A DNA stretch of 64,000 nt. Origin: Edaphobacter lichenicola (GTDB lineage: Bacteria > Acidobacteriota > Terriglobia > Terriglobales > Acidobacteriaceae). Shown one piece after another: positions 1 to 9,347 of the stretch (positions are counted from its first letter, which is position 1; each line of letters begins with the position of its first letter). The stretch is from NCBI RefSeq assembly GCF_014201315.1, contig NZ_JACHDY010000002.1, positions 992,001 to 1,056,000 of the forward strand, given 5' to 3'. The notes beneath the pieces are model-generated. The model did not search any database. It was not told the origin of the DNA and saw only the letters and a list, made by a program, of their open reading frames with translations. The translations under genes were made by a program, and so were the position numbers.

Positions 1-244
1 AGGTAGATTGTTGGCTCGGGCCCTTCGCCTCTAAGTACAGTGTTTCGCCACGGTGCGCGACGGCTTCGTTTTTACCGGCCATGACTCCACACACACATCC
101 GCATAAGGCGGAGTATTTGACGTGCCCGGGTCTGATCTCTTTCTCCTCTCATCTCTTTCTCCCCGTTCTGAGATTCTGACTTCCCTTCTGATCGGCCCCA
201 CGAATCGGCCCCTGTTTCTAAATTCAATTTCAAGCGGAGACAAT

Positions 245-1777
245 ATGAAGAGACTATGCAAGGTTATTCTTGTGGCTATAGTCGTGCTTGCCGTTGCAGG
301 CAGGTGTGGGTACGGACAAACGCTGGAGGATCTTCAGCAAAACGTTTCTCCTGCTCTGTTCGATGGAGTGGTGAGTTACATCTATGGCTATCCGCTGATG
401 ATGTTCGGCGTGACGGGACGAACGGGGACGACGGTTCCGGACGCGATGACAAAGTTAGGCGGAGCTCCACTGAACCAGTTTGGAAAAGAGACGGTGCTGC
501 CGAACGCCACCTTTACGGCGGTTGTGCTTCCCAGCACGTCGACGCTCTACGCCTCGTCGTTTCTGAATCTGTGCGAGGAGCCGGTGATTCTTCATCTTCC
601 AAACTTCGGCGGCCGCTTCTTCATCATGCAGATGCTGGACGGCTGGACGGAGGTGAGCGGGGATTCGCCGGGCACGGACAAGGGCAGCCCGGAGGGCAAC
701 TACGCTCTGGTGGGGCCGGCGTGCAATGGGCATGAACAGCCAGCGATTACGATTCCGGTGGTGAAGACGATCAGGATTCCGACGAGCTCGATGTGGATCA
801 TCGGCCGGATCTATACGACGGGATCTGATTGGGATATCAAAGACATTGTGAAAAACCTCTATCCGGGGCTGACGCTGACTCCGCTGAGCAAATACGTGGC
901 AGGGGAGACGTTCACACCGCCGGACACGTTGTCGGTGCAGCCGCTGGCCGATACGGTGACGCCGCCTCTGCGACAGGTGGCGGGGATGGACGCGTGCGCG
1001 TTCTACCAGAATCTCGCGGCGATGATGAACTTCAATCTTCCGATCCCGGGACAGGACGACCCGGTTACAGCGAGTCTGCTGCGGTTGGGACTGGTGGTGA
1101 AGAACGATGATCCTACGAAGGGGAGCGTTCCGCTGACCGGGACGAACTTCGATTGCACGACGCTGCATAAGGCGAGGCTGGAGAACCTGCAGGATGCGGT
1201 GGCTGCGGCCAACAACATTCTGGATAACGTGCCGGCGACGAAGCCTACGGCGACGGGATGGACGGTGTCGCTCGACGTGGGAGTGTATGGCAGACGGTAT
1301 CTGCTGAGGGCGGAGGTCGCGCAGCAAGCTCTTGGCGCTAACCGGAAAGAAGACGCTGTGTACGGTTATACGCAGACCGATGGGAGAGGAATTAAGTTGC
1401 GCGGCGATGTGAACTACGCGATCCACTTTCTCCCGGTGGGCCAGGACGCAGGTGGCATTCCGCCAGTGCATCAGGGAGGGTTCTGGTCGCTGACGATCTA
1501 TGATGCGGACGGCAAACTGGTGCCGAGCCCGGATCCTGCGGCGAACTGGAATGCGGTGGGAATGCCGATGGTGCAGAACCACTCGGCGTGTTTCAACGGG
1601 GACGGGTCGCTGGATCTGTATCTGCAGGCAACGGCTCCACCTGCGGGTTCGAAGCAGTTCTGCAACTGGCTGCCTACTCCTGCGAAGGGCGGCTATATTG
1701 CGTTTCTAAGGATGTATTGGCCGGCGGACGCGATTCTGAACAAGGATTGGGTTCCTCCGGGGATCGTGAGGAATTAG
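245..1777 (+). CDS. Secreted DUF1254/DUF1214 domain protein
   Basis: The 510-residue product starts with a signal peptide (hydrophobic segment at residues 7-19). It then shows the DUF1254 N-terminal domain (about residues 35-180, with the YIYGYPLMMF start and the FGGRFFIMQMLDGW core). A C-terminal DUF1214 domain follows (about 390-505, with QGGFWSLTIYDADGKL and the late NWLPTP segment). Proteins of this type are exported and mostly of unknown function. I chose the ATG at 245 because GGAGA lies just upstream and the signal peptide begins there. The open frame reaches back to 122, but that part reads like noncoding DNA. It stands alone and converges with asnS. The family call is firm; no reaction can be assigned. 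Confidence 0.85.
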   Translation: MKRLCKVILVAIVVLAVAGRCGYGQTLEDLQQNVSPALFDGVVSYIYGYPLMMFGVTGRTGTTVPDAMTKLGGAPLNQFGKETVLPNATFTAVVLPSTSTLYASSFLNLCEEPVILHLPNFGGRFFIMQMLDGWTEVSGDSPGTDKGSPEGNYALVGPACNGHEQPAITIPVVKTIRIPTSSMWIIGRIYTTGSDWDIKDIVKNLYPGLTLTPLSKYVAGETFTPPDTLSVQPLADTVTPPLRQVAGMDACAFYQNLAAMMNFNLPIPGQDDPVTASLLRLGLVVKNDDPTKGSVPLTGTNFDCTTLHKARLENLQDAVAAANNILDNVPATKPTATGWTVSLDVGVYGRRYLLRAEVAQQALGANRKEDAVYGYTQTDGRGIKLRGDVNYAIHFLPVGQDAGGIPPVHQGGFWSLTIYDADGKLVPSPDPAANWNAVGMPMVQNHSACFNGDGSLDLYLQATAPPAGSKQFCNWLPTPAKGGYIAFLRMYWPADAILNKDWVPPGIVRN

Positions 1778-1795
1778 GGCTGACTTGAGGTAGCG

Positions 1796-1822
1796 GCAGC
1801 GGGACTGGGGGTGTCCCGCTGC
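1796..1822. terminator. Hairpin between convergent genes
   Basis: A perfect 10-bp stem (gcagcgggac pairing with gtcccgctgc) around a 7-base loop lies between the converging ends of the DUF1254 gene and asnS. There is no T tract on either side, so it is at best a weak or factor-assisted bidirectional terminator. Confidence 0.45.
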
Positions 1823-1848
1823 GGGCTGAGATACGAAAGAGTTCGCTG

Positions 1849-3318
1849 CTACGGGTAGATGCGGTTGAGGGTGCGGGCGAAGGGGATGGTTTCGCGGACG
1901 TGGTCCAGGCCGCAGATCCAGGCTACGGCGCGCTCGATGCCCATGCCGAAGCCGGCGTGGGGGACGCTGCCGTACTTGCGCAGGTCGAGGTACCACTGGA
2001 AGGCGGCGAGGGGCAGGTCGTGCTGCTCGATGCGGGACTTGAGGAGGTCGTAGTCGTGGATGCGCTGGGAGCCGCCGATGATCTCGCCGTAGCCCTCGGG
2101 GGCGAGGACGTCGACGCAGAGGGCCTTGGTGGGGTCGAGCGGGTCGGGCTGCATGTAGAAGGCCTTGAAGGCGGCGGGGTAGCGGTGGATCATGACGGGC
2201 TTGGAGAATTGGGAGGAGATGTAGGTTTCGTCGGGAGAGCCGAAGTCGTCGCCGTACTGGTGGGGGGCTTCGAGCTTGCCTTCGGCGTAGGCCTTCTCAA
2301 GCATGGCGTGGGCTTCGTCGTAGCTTAGGCGGGGGAATTTGTTCGGCATGGCAGAGCCCGATTCCGTGGCAGAAAGGTTCTCTGCTGTATAGGCGGGGCT
2401 AGCGGCTTCGGGATTCTTCGCTTCGCTCAGAATGGCAGCGTTATTTTCTACGAAAGAATTGGGGGCGATGACGGCTTCGAGTTTGGCGATGTCTTTGCCG
2501 ATGACCTTGAGGTCGGCGCGGTGCGACTCGAGGACGCGGGTGACGATGTGGGTGATGAAGGCTTCGGCGAGGTTGAGGAGGCCGTCGAGCTCGAGGAAGG
2601 CGACCTCGGGTTCGATCATCCAGAACTCGGTGAGGTGGCGGCGGGTCTTGGATTTTTCGGCGCGGAAGGTGGGGCCGAAGCTGTAGACCTTGCCGAGGGC
2701 GAGGGCGGTGGCTTCGATGTAGAGCTGGCCGGACTGGGTGAGGTAGGCCTTGTCGTCGTCGAAGTAGTCCATCTCGAAGAGCTCGGAGGTGCCCTCGCAG
2801 GCGTTGGGGGTGAGGATGGGCGGGTCGGTGCGGATGAAGCCGTTGGTATCAAAATACTCTGAAGCCGCGCGCATGATGGTGGCGCGGACGCGGAGGATGG
2901 CCGACTGGCGCGGGGTGCGGAGCCAGAGGTGGCGATGCTCCATGAGGAAGTCGACGCCGTGCTCTTTGAGGGAGATGGGAAAGGGGGTGTCTTCGGGGAC
3001 GCGCTGGAGGACTTCGATGCTTTCGACGTCGAGCTCGTAGCCTGAGGGAGCGCGGGAGTCAGCGCGGACTTTGCCGGTGACGGTGAGGCTCGACTCGAGG
3101 GTTAATTCTTTGAGCGTGTTGAAGACCTCTTCGGAGACGGCGGCTTTGGGGACGATGCCCTGAATGGTGCCGGTGCCGTCGCGGAAGATGGGAAAGAGGA
3201 GCTTGCCCGAGGCGCGGAGATTGTAGAGCCAGCCACGGAGGGTGACGGTCTGGCCTTCGTGCTGGGAGAGTGAAGCGATGGTGGCAAGGGGTGCGGAGGT
3301 TGTTGTTTCGGTAGACAT
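1849..3318 (-). CDS. asnS: Asparagine--tRNA ligase
   Basis: The 489-residue class II synthetase charges tRNA-Asn in the cytoplasm. The N-terminal OB-fold anticodon-binding domain is at about residues 25-105 ([16 protein letters not shown]). Motif 2 is [21 protein letters not shown]-like at 218-238, and motif 3 is [16 protein letters not shown] at 456-471. The final ARTLNRIYP is typical of AsnRS and separates it from AspRS and LysRS. An unusual insertion of about 40 residues lies at 286-327, before the conserved LSYDEA segment; it contains [11 protein letters not shown], which looks like a translated dispersed repeat. GAAAGAGAC precedes the ATG. The gene follows the upstream secreted-protein gene by 15 bp, so co-transcription is likely. 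The call is secure. Confidence 0.97.
   Translation of the reverse strand: MSTETTTSAPLATIASLSQHEGQTVTLRGWLYNLRASGKLLFPIFRDGTGTIQGIVPKAAVSEEVFNTLKELTLESSLTVTGKVRADSRAPSGYELDVESIEVLQRVPEDTPFPISLKEHGVDFLMEHRHLWLRTPRQSAILRVRATIMRAASEYFDTNGFIRTDPPILTPNACEGTSELFEMDYFDDDKAYLTQSGQLYIEATALALGKVYSFGPTFRAEKSKTRRHLTEFWMIEPEVAFLELDGLLNLAEAFITHIVTRVLESHRADLKVIGKDIAKLEAVIAPNSFVENNAAILSEAKNPEAASPAYTAENLSATESGSAMPNKFPRLSYDEAHAMLEKAYAEGKLEAPHQYGDDFGSPDETYISSQFSKPVMIHRYPAAFKAFYMQPDPLDPTKALCVDVLAPEGYGEIIGGSQRIHDYDLLKSRIEQHDLPLAAFQWYLDLRKYGSVPHAGFGMGIERAVAWICGLDHVRETIPFARTLNRIYP
2338..2463 (-). other. Repeat-like in-frame insertion inside asnS
   Basis: On the coding strand this stretch reads attctgagcgaagcgaag followed by aatccc. 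That is the core of a short dispersed repeat often met in annotated bacterial proteins as LSEAK or HSERSEES peptides. It codes for a Ser/Ala/Glu-rich segment (AsnRS residues 286-327) that interrupts the spacing expected between the aminoacylation-domain helices. The repeat identity is from memory; the insertion is inferred from normal AsnRS lengths of about 435-466 residues. Confidence 0.5.
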
Positions 3319-3333
3319 GTCTCTTTCAGTCTA

Positions 3334-3780
3334 CTAGTGCGCCATCTTCTCGAAGAATGTCTCGTCGCGGACAAACAAGATCAGCGTTCCCGGCTCGGCG
3401 GGCCTTCTCACTTTCGCTTTGCAAGAATTTTCGCTGACGATGCCTTTCGAGAAGATCTCCGCCAATGAAAACGCCATGCGGTTTACCTTTTCGTTTTCAT
3501 TGCATTGACGATGCCAATCGACAGAAATGAGAAAGGAATGGATATCTGGAGATATATCGGACGTTGTGATGACGCCATCGGCATCCGTCGTAAATCCTCG
3601 CACGTTACGATCACCGGCGAGATCGCCAAAATCTCCAGTTCGAAAGAGATTAACGTGCTCGTTTCCAACCGGCTTGCCATTCTTGCCGTTGAGAATCTGA
3701 ACTCTAAGCGTCTGCGCGTTTGCGATCAGGGTCGACGCGAACAGAAAAGAAAAAACTGCAGTTCTGGATAAGTTATTCAT
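3334..3780 (-). CDS. Small secreted protein with carboxypeptidase-regulatory-like fold
   Basis: The 148-residue product has an N-terminal signal peptide (hydrophobic residues 7-20, likely cleavage after ANA). The following part, TLRVQILNGKNGKPV and later TDADGVITT, resembles the start of a carboxypeptidase regulatory-like or transthyretin-like beta-sandwich. Two cysteines (in RQC and NSC) could form a disulfide. The base composition is visibly richer in A/T than its neighbours. It lies 3 bp after the TIM-barrel gene and 15 bp before asnS, so it probably shares their transcript, although no functional link to asnS is evident. Function unknown. Confidence 0.7.
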   Translation of the reverse strand: MNNLSRTAVFSFLFASTLIANAQTLRVQILNGKNGKPVGNEHVNLFRTGDFGDLAGDRNVRGFTTDADGVITTSDISPDIHSFLISVDWHRQCNENEKVNRMAFSLAEIFSKGIVSENSCKAKVRRPAEPGTLILFVRDETFFEKMAH

Positions 3781-3783
3781 GCT

Positions 3784-4674
3784 CTAGGCGGTAGCTTCGG
3801 CGGCTCGTTTGAGGAGGTCGAAGGCCTGGGTGGCTTTGGTGGTGGCAGATTCGGGGGTCTCTTCGAGTTCGTGGGCGATCTCGAGGATGCCGGGGGTGTT
3901 GGCCGGGAGGGTGGCGATGTGTTTCGCGACATTCTTCCAGTCGATTCCGGCGGTGCCGGGCCAGAGGTGGTCGTCTTTTTGGCCGAGGTTGTCGTGGAGG
4001 TGAAGCTCGGCGATGCGGGGCTTGAGGAGCTCGAAGGCTTCGTCGATGCCCTTGTTGGGCTGGCTGCGCTGGCTGCTATCGGGGGGTGCGGCGAGGTGGG
4101 CGTGGCCGATGTCGAGCGTGACGCCGACACGGTCGAAGTGGCCGACCTTGAGGATCTCGAGGAGGTGCTCGGGGGTGGTGATCTCGTTCTGGAGATTTTC
4201 GAGCAGGATGCGCACGCCGAGGGGGTGGGCGAAGGCCTTGAGGTGCTCGATGGCGGTGAGGGAGTTTTCGAGGGCGCGAAGGTTCCAGGCGTCGTCCTTG
4301 TAGCCGAGGTGGAGGGTGCAGGCGGAGATGGGAATCTGCTCGGCGGACTCGAGGGCGCGCTTGACCTCGTCCATGGCCGAGATACGGCGGGACTTTTCGG
4401 GATCGATGAGGTTGAGATTCGGGGCGACGTGGCGGGACCACTGGGCGTCGGCGCGGTCGCTGATATAGAGCGGCTGATGGAGCGTGGCGCCGACGCCGGT
4501 GTTGCGGAACCAGGTGGCGATGTCGCGAACGGCAGCGCGGTCGGTGTAATCGAAGTGGTGGCGGGCGGCGAAGAGCTCGATGACCTGAGCGCCGGCCTTG
4601 TGGAGGGAGTCGAGCAGGCCGGGGTGGAGACGCTGGGGGAGGAAGACGTGGGTGGAGATACCGGGTTGCATCAT
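3784..4674 (-). CDS. Sugar phosphate isomerase/epimerase family TIM-barrel protein
   Basis: The 296-residue product matches the xylose isomerase-like TIM-barrel superfamily (AP endonuclease 2 type). Visible landmarks are ILLENLQNE (a strand-end Glu metal ligand), VTLDIGHAH (Asp and His ligands) and ELHLHDNLGQKDDHLWPG followed by IDW near the C-terminal end. These are the divalent-metal ligands of the family, which includes sugar epimerases and isomerases as well as endonuclease IV. No signal peptide is seen, so it acts in the cytoplasm. The substrate cannot be told. It is first in a likely three-gene unit with the small secreted protein and asnS. Confidence 0.85.
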   Translation of the reverse strand: MMQPGISTHVFLPQRLHPGLLDSLHKAGAQVIELFAARHHFDYTDRAAVRDIATWFRNTGVGATLHQPLYISDRADAQWSRHVAPNLNLIDPEKSRRISAMDEVKRALESAEQIPISACTLHLGYKDDAWNLRALENSLTAIEHLKAFAHPLGVRILLENLQNEITTPEHLLEILKVGHFDRVGVTLDIGHAHLAAPPDSSQRSQPNKGIDEAFELLKPRIAELHLHDNLGQKDDHLWPGTAGIDWKNVAKHIATLPANTPGILEIAHELEETPESATTKATQAFDLLKRAAEATA

Positions 4675-4759
4675 CTCTTAAGGTACAGCAGAGGAAGCCG
4701 AAAGGTATCGAAGGAGTTCGGAAGGGGTTCGGCTAGAATCGGACCGACGGGGAGACGAG

Positions 4760-5509
4760 ATGAAGACTTTGACGTGGGCGCTTGTGGTGGGGTCTATGGT
4801 GTTGATGAGCGGGACCGGGTGTTCGCAGGTGGTGGCTCGGGTGGAAGGACCGGACCCGGTGGAGATCATGCGGGCGAAGCTGGCGGATTGGCCCCAGCTG
4901 GGGCGATACCGGGTCGACAATGCGACGCTTGGGCCGGCTCCGGCGGGAGGGCAGCGGGTCGTGTTTTATGGGGACTCGATCACGGATTCGTGGGGCCGGC
5001 GGGAGGACACGGGGGAGTTCTTTCAGGGCGAGCCTTATGTAAATCGGGGCATCAGCGGGCAGACTACGGCTCAGATGGTGGTGCGGTTTCGACAGGACGT
5101 GATCGACCTGCACCCGGCGGTGGTCGTCATTCTGGGAGGGACAAACGACATCGCGGGAAATACAGGGCCGATGACGGCGGAGATGACCGAAGATAACTTT
5201 CGTTCGATGGTGGACCTGGCAAAGGCGAACGGGATTCGGGTGATTCTTGCGTCGATTACGCCGACGCTGGACTTTCCCTGGAAGAGTGGCATGGCTCCGG
5301 CGCCGAAGATCAAGGCGCTGAACGACTGGCTGCGAGGATATTGCATGAACCACTCGTTGACGTACCTGGATTATTACTCCGCGTTGGTGGATGCAACTGG
5401 AGGGATGAAGCCGGGGATAAGCTTCGACGGGGTGCATCCGAACGCGAAGGGGTATGCGATTATGACTCCACTGGCGCAGGCGGCAATCGATAAGACGCTG
5501 GGTAAGTAG
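4760..5509 (+). CDS. SGNH/GDSL-family hydrolase, probable lipoprotein
   Basis: The 249-residue product starts with a hydrophobic export signal ending in GTGCSQ, a plausible but imperfect lipobox. The four SGNH blocks follow: VFYGDSITDSWG (nucleophile Ser), NRGISGQTTAQM (Gly), ILGGTNDIAGN (Asn) and SFDGVHPNAKGY (Asp and His). These enzymes are esterases, often deacetylases of carbohydrates or peptidoglycan. GGGGAGA precedes the ATG by 6 bases. It is divergent from the TIM-barrel gene and converges with the GH20 gene, so it is probably transcribed alone. Confidence 0.9.
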   Translation: MKTLTWALVVGSMVLMSGTGCSQVVARVEGPDPVEIMRAKLADWPQLGRYRVDNATLGPAPAGGQRVVFYGDSITDSWGRREDTGEFFQGEPYVNRGISGQTTAQMVVRFRQDVIDLHPAVVVILGGTNDIAGNTGPMTAEMTEDNFRSMVDLAKANGIRVILASITPTLDFPWKSGMAPAPKIKALNDWLRGYCMNHSLTYLDYYSALVDATGGMKPGISFDGVHPNAKGYAIMTPLAQAAIDKTLGK

Positions 5510-5598
5510 GGCGCGGTTCACCTCGCGAATCCCGTCGCCAAAGTACGCTACGGCCATTCTGCGGCGAGGCATGGTCCCCGTTCTCGCAGGCATCGTTC

Positions 5599-7686
5599 TC
5601 AGTTGATGGTGGAAAGCTTTCCGGCGGTATCGACTAGTTGTTGTAGCGGTGGGAGGATGACGAAGTCGGTTAGTTCGGAGTGGTCTGCTGATGTTTTCAG
5701 GAGAGTGCTCTGGGCTTCGATCCATGCGGAGGTCGGTGGAGTGTGGGATTCGATGGATGCGAGGGATTGGATTCCCAGCTGGCCGAGTTGAGCGAGCTGG
5801 CTGCGGCGAAGGGTGAGCTGGTTGAGCTTCGGATGTTCGGGGGCGAGGGCGCTTAGTGCCGGGACCGAGGCGATCCACGATTGGAAGAGGGTTTGAAGCT
5901 GCTGGTGCGCGGCGGCGTGGTCGGCAGGCGTGGTGCTGTGGAGGTAGCGCTCGACTAGCAGGCGCAGGTCTTCGCGAAGGGGTGGGTCAGGTCGGGTGTA
6001 GTCGACGGGGTTGCCCATGGGCGTGAGCTGTGAGGTCTTCTGCTGGTGGTAGCGTTCGTGGAAGGGGACCGGGGAGAGCGTGGAGATGAGGATGGCGAGT
6101 TGCGAGGCTGCGGCTTCGCTGCCTGCAAGCTGGCGCAGGCCGGACTCGGGGCCCGAGATGTGGGTGAGACCGAGGCCGTCGAGCCGGATGGATTCGACTG
6201 CGAGGCGACGGTACATGTCGGGGATGTCGCGGGTCTGTCGCGGTGACCAGAAGCGCTCGGCGAGGGCGGCGGTGCGGGGCCAGACGCGGGAGTCGACGGT
6301 CTGCGCGGTGATCTGCTCGGCCCACATGCAGACCTCGCCGCCGAGGATGAGCTTCTGCTGGTCCGGTGTGAGGGTGGAGTTGTCTGGGATGGGGTCGTCG
6401 AGGTACATGCGTTCGGCGGTCTTCATGGCGTCGAGATAGTAGGGCGCGGAGAGGATGCCGCGATTGCCTTGTTTGGCTGCCACGGCGAGCGATTCGACGC
6501 CGCGCCAGCTTTGGATAACGGCGTCTTTGGGAGTGCCGGGGGTGAGGATCTCGTCCCAGCCGACCATCTGCTTGTGGTGCTTGTTGACGAGGGCGAGTAC
6601 GCGGGTGCTGAAGTAGGTTTGCAGCTCATCGGTGGACTTCATGTTGTGGGCTTGCATGAAGGCGACGATGGAGGGGTTTGCCTTCCAGTCGGCGCCGTTG
6701 CTCTCGTCGCCGCCGAGGTGGAGATAGTTGTCGGGGAAGAGCGCCGCCATCTCGCCGATGAAGGCGTCGAGGAAGTTGTAGGTGCTGTCGCGGGTGGGGT
6801 CGAGCGCGCCGTCCCAGATGCCGAAGGTGCGGGAGATCTGGTAGGGGCGCTGGACGCTGCCGAGCTCGGGCATGCCGACGAGCCAGCTGGTGACGTGGCC
6901 GGGGATGTCGAACTCGGGCACAACGCGGATGCCGCGGGCGCTGGCGTAGGCGATGACGTCGCGGACCTGATCCTGGGTGTAGAAGAGGCCGTCGGATCCT
7001 TTGGCGGTGAGCAGCGGGAAGCGCTTGCTCTCGATGCGGAAGCCCTGGTCGTCGGTGAGGTGCCAGTGGAAGACGTTGAGTTTGACGGCGGCCATGCCGT
7101 CGAGTGTGCGATAGATGACGGGCAGCGGCATGAAGTGGCGGCTGACGTCGAGCATGAAGCCGCGCCAGGGGAAGCGCGGGGTGTCGTTGATCTCGACGGC
7201 GGGGATGACGTAGTGGCCGTCTTCGGCCTGAACGAGTTGCTGGATGGTTTCGAGGCCGTGGAGGGCTCCGAAGACGGTGTGGGCCTGGAGGACGATCTTG
7301 CTGGAGGTGTCGCTGAGGGAGTAGGTTTCGTCGGTTTCAAGCGTGGGGAGGGCGGTTGTGGTGTCTTCGACCTGAATGGTCAGGGTGGGGTTGGGAGACT
7401 GGAGATCGTCCTTGCTGATTGGAATGCCGGTGTTTGTTTCGAGGCTCGCGAGGGTGCGGCGGGTGGCGGCCTCGAGGATGGGGTTGTGCGCGCCGCTGAG
7501 GGAGACGGTGAAGTCCTTGGAGATGGCGAGGGAGCCGGTGCCGGCGGTGATGCTTGATGGCGCCGGAAGGAGCGTGTTGCGGAGGGCAGTCGGCTGGGCA
7601 GTAAGCATGATTGGGGCGATAAGGCAGAGTACTCCGAAGCTGATTCCTCTGGCGCAGCGGTGGCGCAGGGTTGATACGTGGTTCAT
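5599..7686 (-). CDS. Secreted beta-N-acetylhexosaminidase (GH20)
   Basis: The 695-residue product has a signal peptide (hydrophobic residues about 15-30, ending TAQ). A GH20b-like N-terminal domain spans about 35-150. A GH20 catalytic barrel follows from PRFPWRGFMLDVSRHF. The catalytic pair is Asp327-Glu328 in HLGGDESNG. Other core motifs are FHWHLTDDQGFRIE and VVPEFDIPGH. It would release terminal GlcNAc or GalNAc from chitin or peptidoglycan fragments or glycans in the periplasm or outside. The C-terminal 180 residues form a helical extension. It converges with the SGNH gene. The exact substrate is not visible. Confidence 0.95.
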   Translation of the reverse strand: MNHVSTLRHRCARGISFGVLCLIAPIMLTAQPTALRNTLLPAPSSITAGTGSLAISKDFTVSLSGAHNPILEAATRRTLASLETNTGIPISKDDLQSPNPTLTIQVEDTTTALPTLETDETYSLSDTSSKIVLQAHTVFGALHGLETIQQLVQAEDGHYVIPAVEINDTPRFPWRGFMLDVSRHFMPLPVIYRTLDGMAAVKLNVFHWHLTDDQGFRIESKRFPLLTAKGSDGLFYTQDQVRDVIAYASARGIRVVPEFDIPGHVTSWLVGMPELGSVQRPYQISRTFGIWDGALDPTRDSTYNFLDAFIGEMAALFPDNYLHLGGDESNGADWKANPSIVAFMQAHNMKSTDELQTYFSTRVLALVNKHHKQMVGWDEILTPGTPKDAVIQSWRGVESLAVAAKQGNRGILSAPYYLDAMKTAERMYLDDPIPDNSTLTPDQQKLILGGEVCMWAEQITAQTVDSRVWPRTAALAERFWSPRQTRDIPDMYRRLAVESIRLDGLGLTHISGPESGLRQLAGSEAAASQLAILISTLSPVPFHERYHQQKTSQLTPMGNPVDYTRPDPPLREDLRLLVERYLHSTTPADHAAAHQQLQTLFQSWIASVPALSALAPEHPKLNQLTLRRSQLAQLGQLGIQSLASIESHTPPTSAWIEAQSTLLKTSADHSELTDFVILPPLQQLVDTAGKLSTIN

Positions 7687-7954
7687 TGTTGCTCCTTGTA
7701 TGGCTCCGTGTGGCTTCGGCTTCCTGGTGCCCGGCGAGTCGCTCCGAATAACGCCAATTGCTTGTGACTTAGCGCACCGATTGACTGCCTTCTCTTGAAC
7801 TACGATAGTTTATCGCCGCGGGCCCGCCTGGGAGCCTTCGGGGCTATTGATGAGACAGCTACCCAGGAGAAGCAGGCCGCTGGAGTCTGGCGTTTGGGTT
7901 AGCGAGAAAGCATGCACCGCTGCGATACTGGTAGGCGTCTAATGGTTTAAGCCG

Positions 7955-9229
7955 ATGGCAACCACGAACCTTCCCAAACCGAGCTCATTCGACCGTACGC
8001 TGGCCAGCGCGCGTTCGACGATGATGTTCAGTGAGGTTGCGAGGCTGGCGGTCGATAGCTTCCGCGCGAGTAAGACGCGGTTTCTGCTCACCATGCTCGG
8101 CATGGTCATCGGCTCGATGTCGATTATTTTGGTGGCGACGCTTGGATCCACCGGCAAACAGTATGCGCTGGACCAGTTGACCAGCATTGGACCCAATAAG
8201 GTTGAACTGCAGTACGGCGGCGGGAACATCAGCGGGCCGGAGAACACCAGCACGCCGGACTATATGACGCTCGATGATCTTCATGCCGTCATTGATCAGG
8301 TTCCGGGCATCGTCGCATCGTCTCCCATGCTGGAGTATCACGACAATGTGAGCCTGGGCGGGGGCATCACGAAGCAGGCAACGCTGCTTGGCGTGTCTCC
8401 GGAGTATCGGATCGTGCGTAATCTTGTCGTTGTGTCAGGCCGCTTTTTCGATGATCAGGATGAGCTTGCTCACGAAAAGGTCGCTGTGATCGTCAAGCCG
8501 TTCGCAGAAGATCTGTATGGCAACTCCAGAGAAGCGGTCGGAAAGACGATCAGCATCAAGGGCATACCGTTCGTTATCATCGGGGTCTTCCGGGAGGCCT
8601 TCGATACCTACGGGAATTCGGAGATCAGCGATCACACTATGCTGGTGCCCTACCCTGTGGTGCGCTACTTCACCGGAACAAACACGTTGAAAGAGATCTT
8701 TTTCACCATGCGGAGCGCGTCCATGGTGGTTCCAGCCAGCGATCACATTCTCGAGATCGTGCGGTCGCGTCACTATGCGGGTTCGGTCTACACCGCTGTT
8801 ACACTGACCGATCTACTCACCAGCATGGCGAAGATTGCTGACATGCTTACCATCGTTCTCACACTGGGCGCCGGCATCACGATGATCGTGAGCGGCGTCG
8901 GCATTATGAACAGCATGCTCGCCAACGTGCAATCGAGACTGAAAGAGATTGGAATTCGCAAGGCGCTGGGTGCGACGAGCCGCGAGATCAGGATGCAGTT
9001 TCTCACCGAGGCGGTCTTTCTCTCGTTGAGCGGCGGGATTATCGGGACCATTCTTGGCCTCGCGATTCCCTTCACTCTTGGGCTGCTTACCCCGTTCAAA
9101 ATTCCGATCAACCCCTGGTCGGTTGTGTTTTCTCTCGGCAGTTCGGTGCTGGTTGGGGTGCTCTTTGGAACGCTGCCGGCGAATCGTGCCGCGAGACTCG
9201 ATCCTGTTCAGACGCTGAAGTACGAATAG
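7955..9229 (+). CDS. ABC transporter permease, MacB/FtsX type
   Basis: The 424-residue product has the four-helix MacB layout. Helix 1 is in the segment around FLLTMLGMVIGSMSIILV. A large periplasmic MacB_PCD domain follows (about 75-280), then three C-terminal helices in the FtsX domain, with the diagnostic IGIRKALGATSREI segment between helices 2 and 3. The end, RAARLDPVQTLKYE, is typical of the family. No ATPase gene is adjacent, so it must pair with one encoded elsewhere. The first ATG (7955) has no clear ribosome-binding site; starts at 8021 or 8024 (MMFSEVARL), closer to the usual family start, are possible. Confidence 0.9.
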   Translation: MATTNLPKPSSFDRTLASARSTMMFSEVARLAVDSFRASKTRFLLTMLGMVIGSMSIILVATLGSTGKQYALDQLTSIGPNKVELQYGGGNISGPENTSTPDYMTLDDLHAVIDQVPGIVASSPMLEYHDNVSLGGGITKQATLLGVSPEYRIVRNLVVVSGRFFDDQDELAHEKVAVIVKPFAEDLYGNSREAVGKTISIKGIPFVIIGVFREAFDTYGNSEISDHTMLVPYPVVRYFTGTNTLKEIFFTMRSASMVVPASDHILEIVRSRHYAGSVYTAVTLTDLLTSMAKIADMLTIVLTLGAGITMIVSGVGIMNSMLANVQSRLKEIGIRKALGATSREIRMQFLTEAVFLSLSGGIIGTILGLAIPFTLGLLTPFKIPINPWSVVFSLGSSVLVGVLFGTLPANRAARLDPVQTLKYE

Positions 9230-9281
9230 CACTTCCTTCACTCTGATCGTTCCTGGTTACAAATAAACTTGATTACAAATA

Positions 9282-9328
9282 AAAACGCATCGCCCTTCGC
9301 AAAAGATCTGCGCGGGGCGATGCGTTTT
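9282..9328. terminator. Bidirectional intrinsic terminator
   Basis: A 14-bp perfect stem (aaaacgcatcgccc with gggcgatgcgtttt) with A and T tracts at its two ends sits between the converging permease and rplI genes. It should stop transcription in both directions. Confidence 0.9.
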
Positions 9329-9347
9329 GTGCTTCGAGGTTCGTGAG

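Noticed and set aside
455-1582. Long open frame antisense to the DUF1254 gene
   Set aside because: Arg/His-rich translation without domains, fully opposite a gene with a signal peptide and family motifs; a normal shadow in GC-rich DNA.
7687-7954. Possible small gene between the GH20 and permease genes
   Set aside because: Only short frames without ribosome-binding sites or recognisable sequence; treated as a divergent promoter region.
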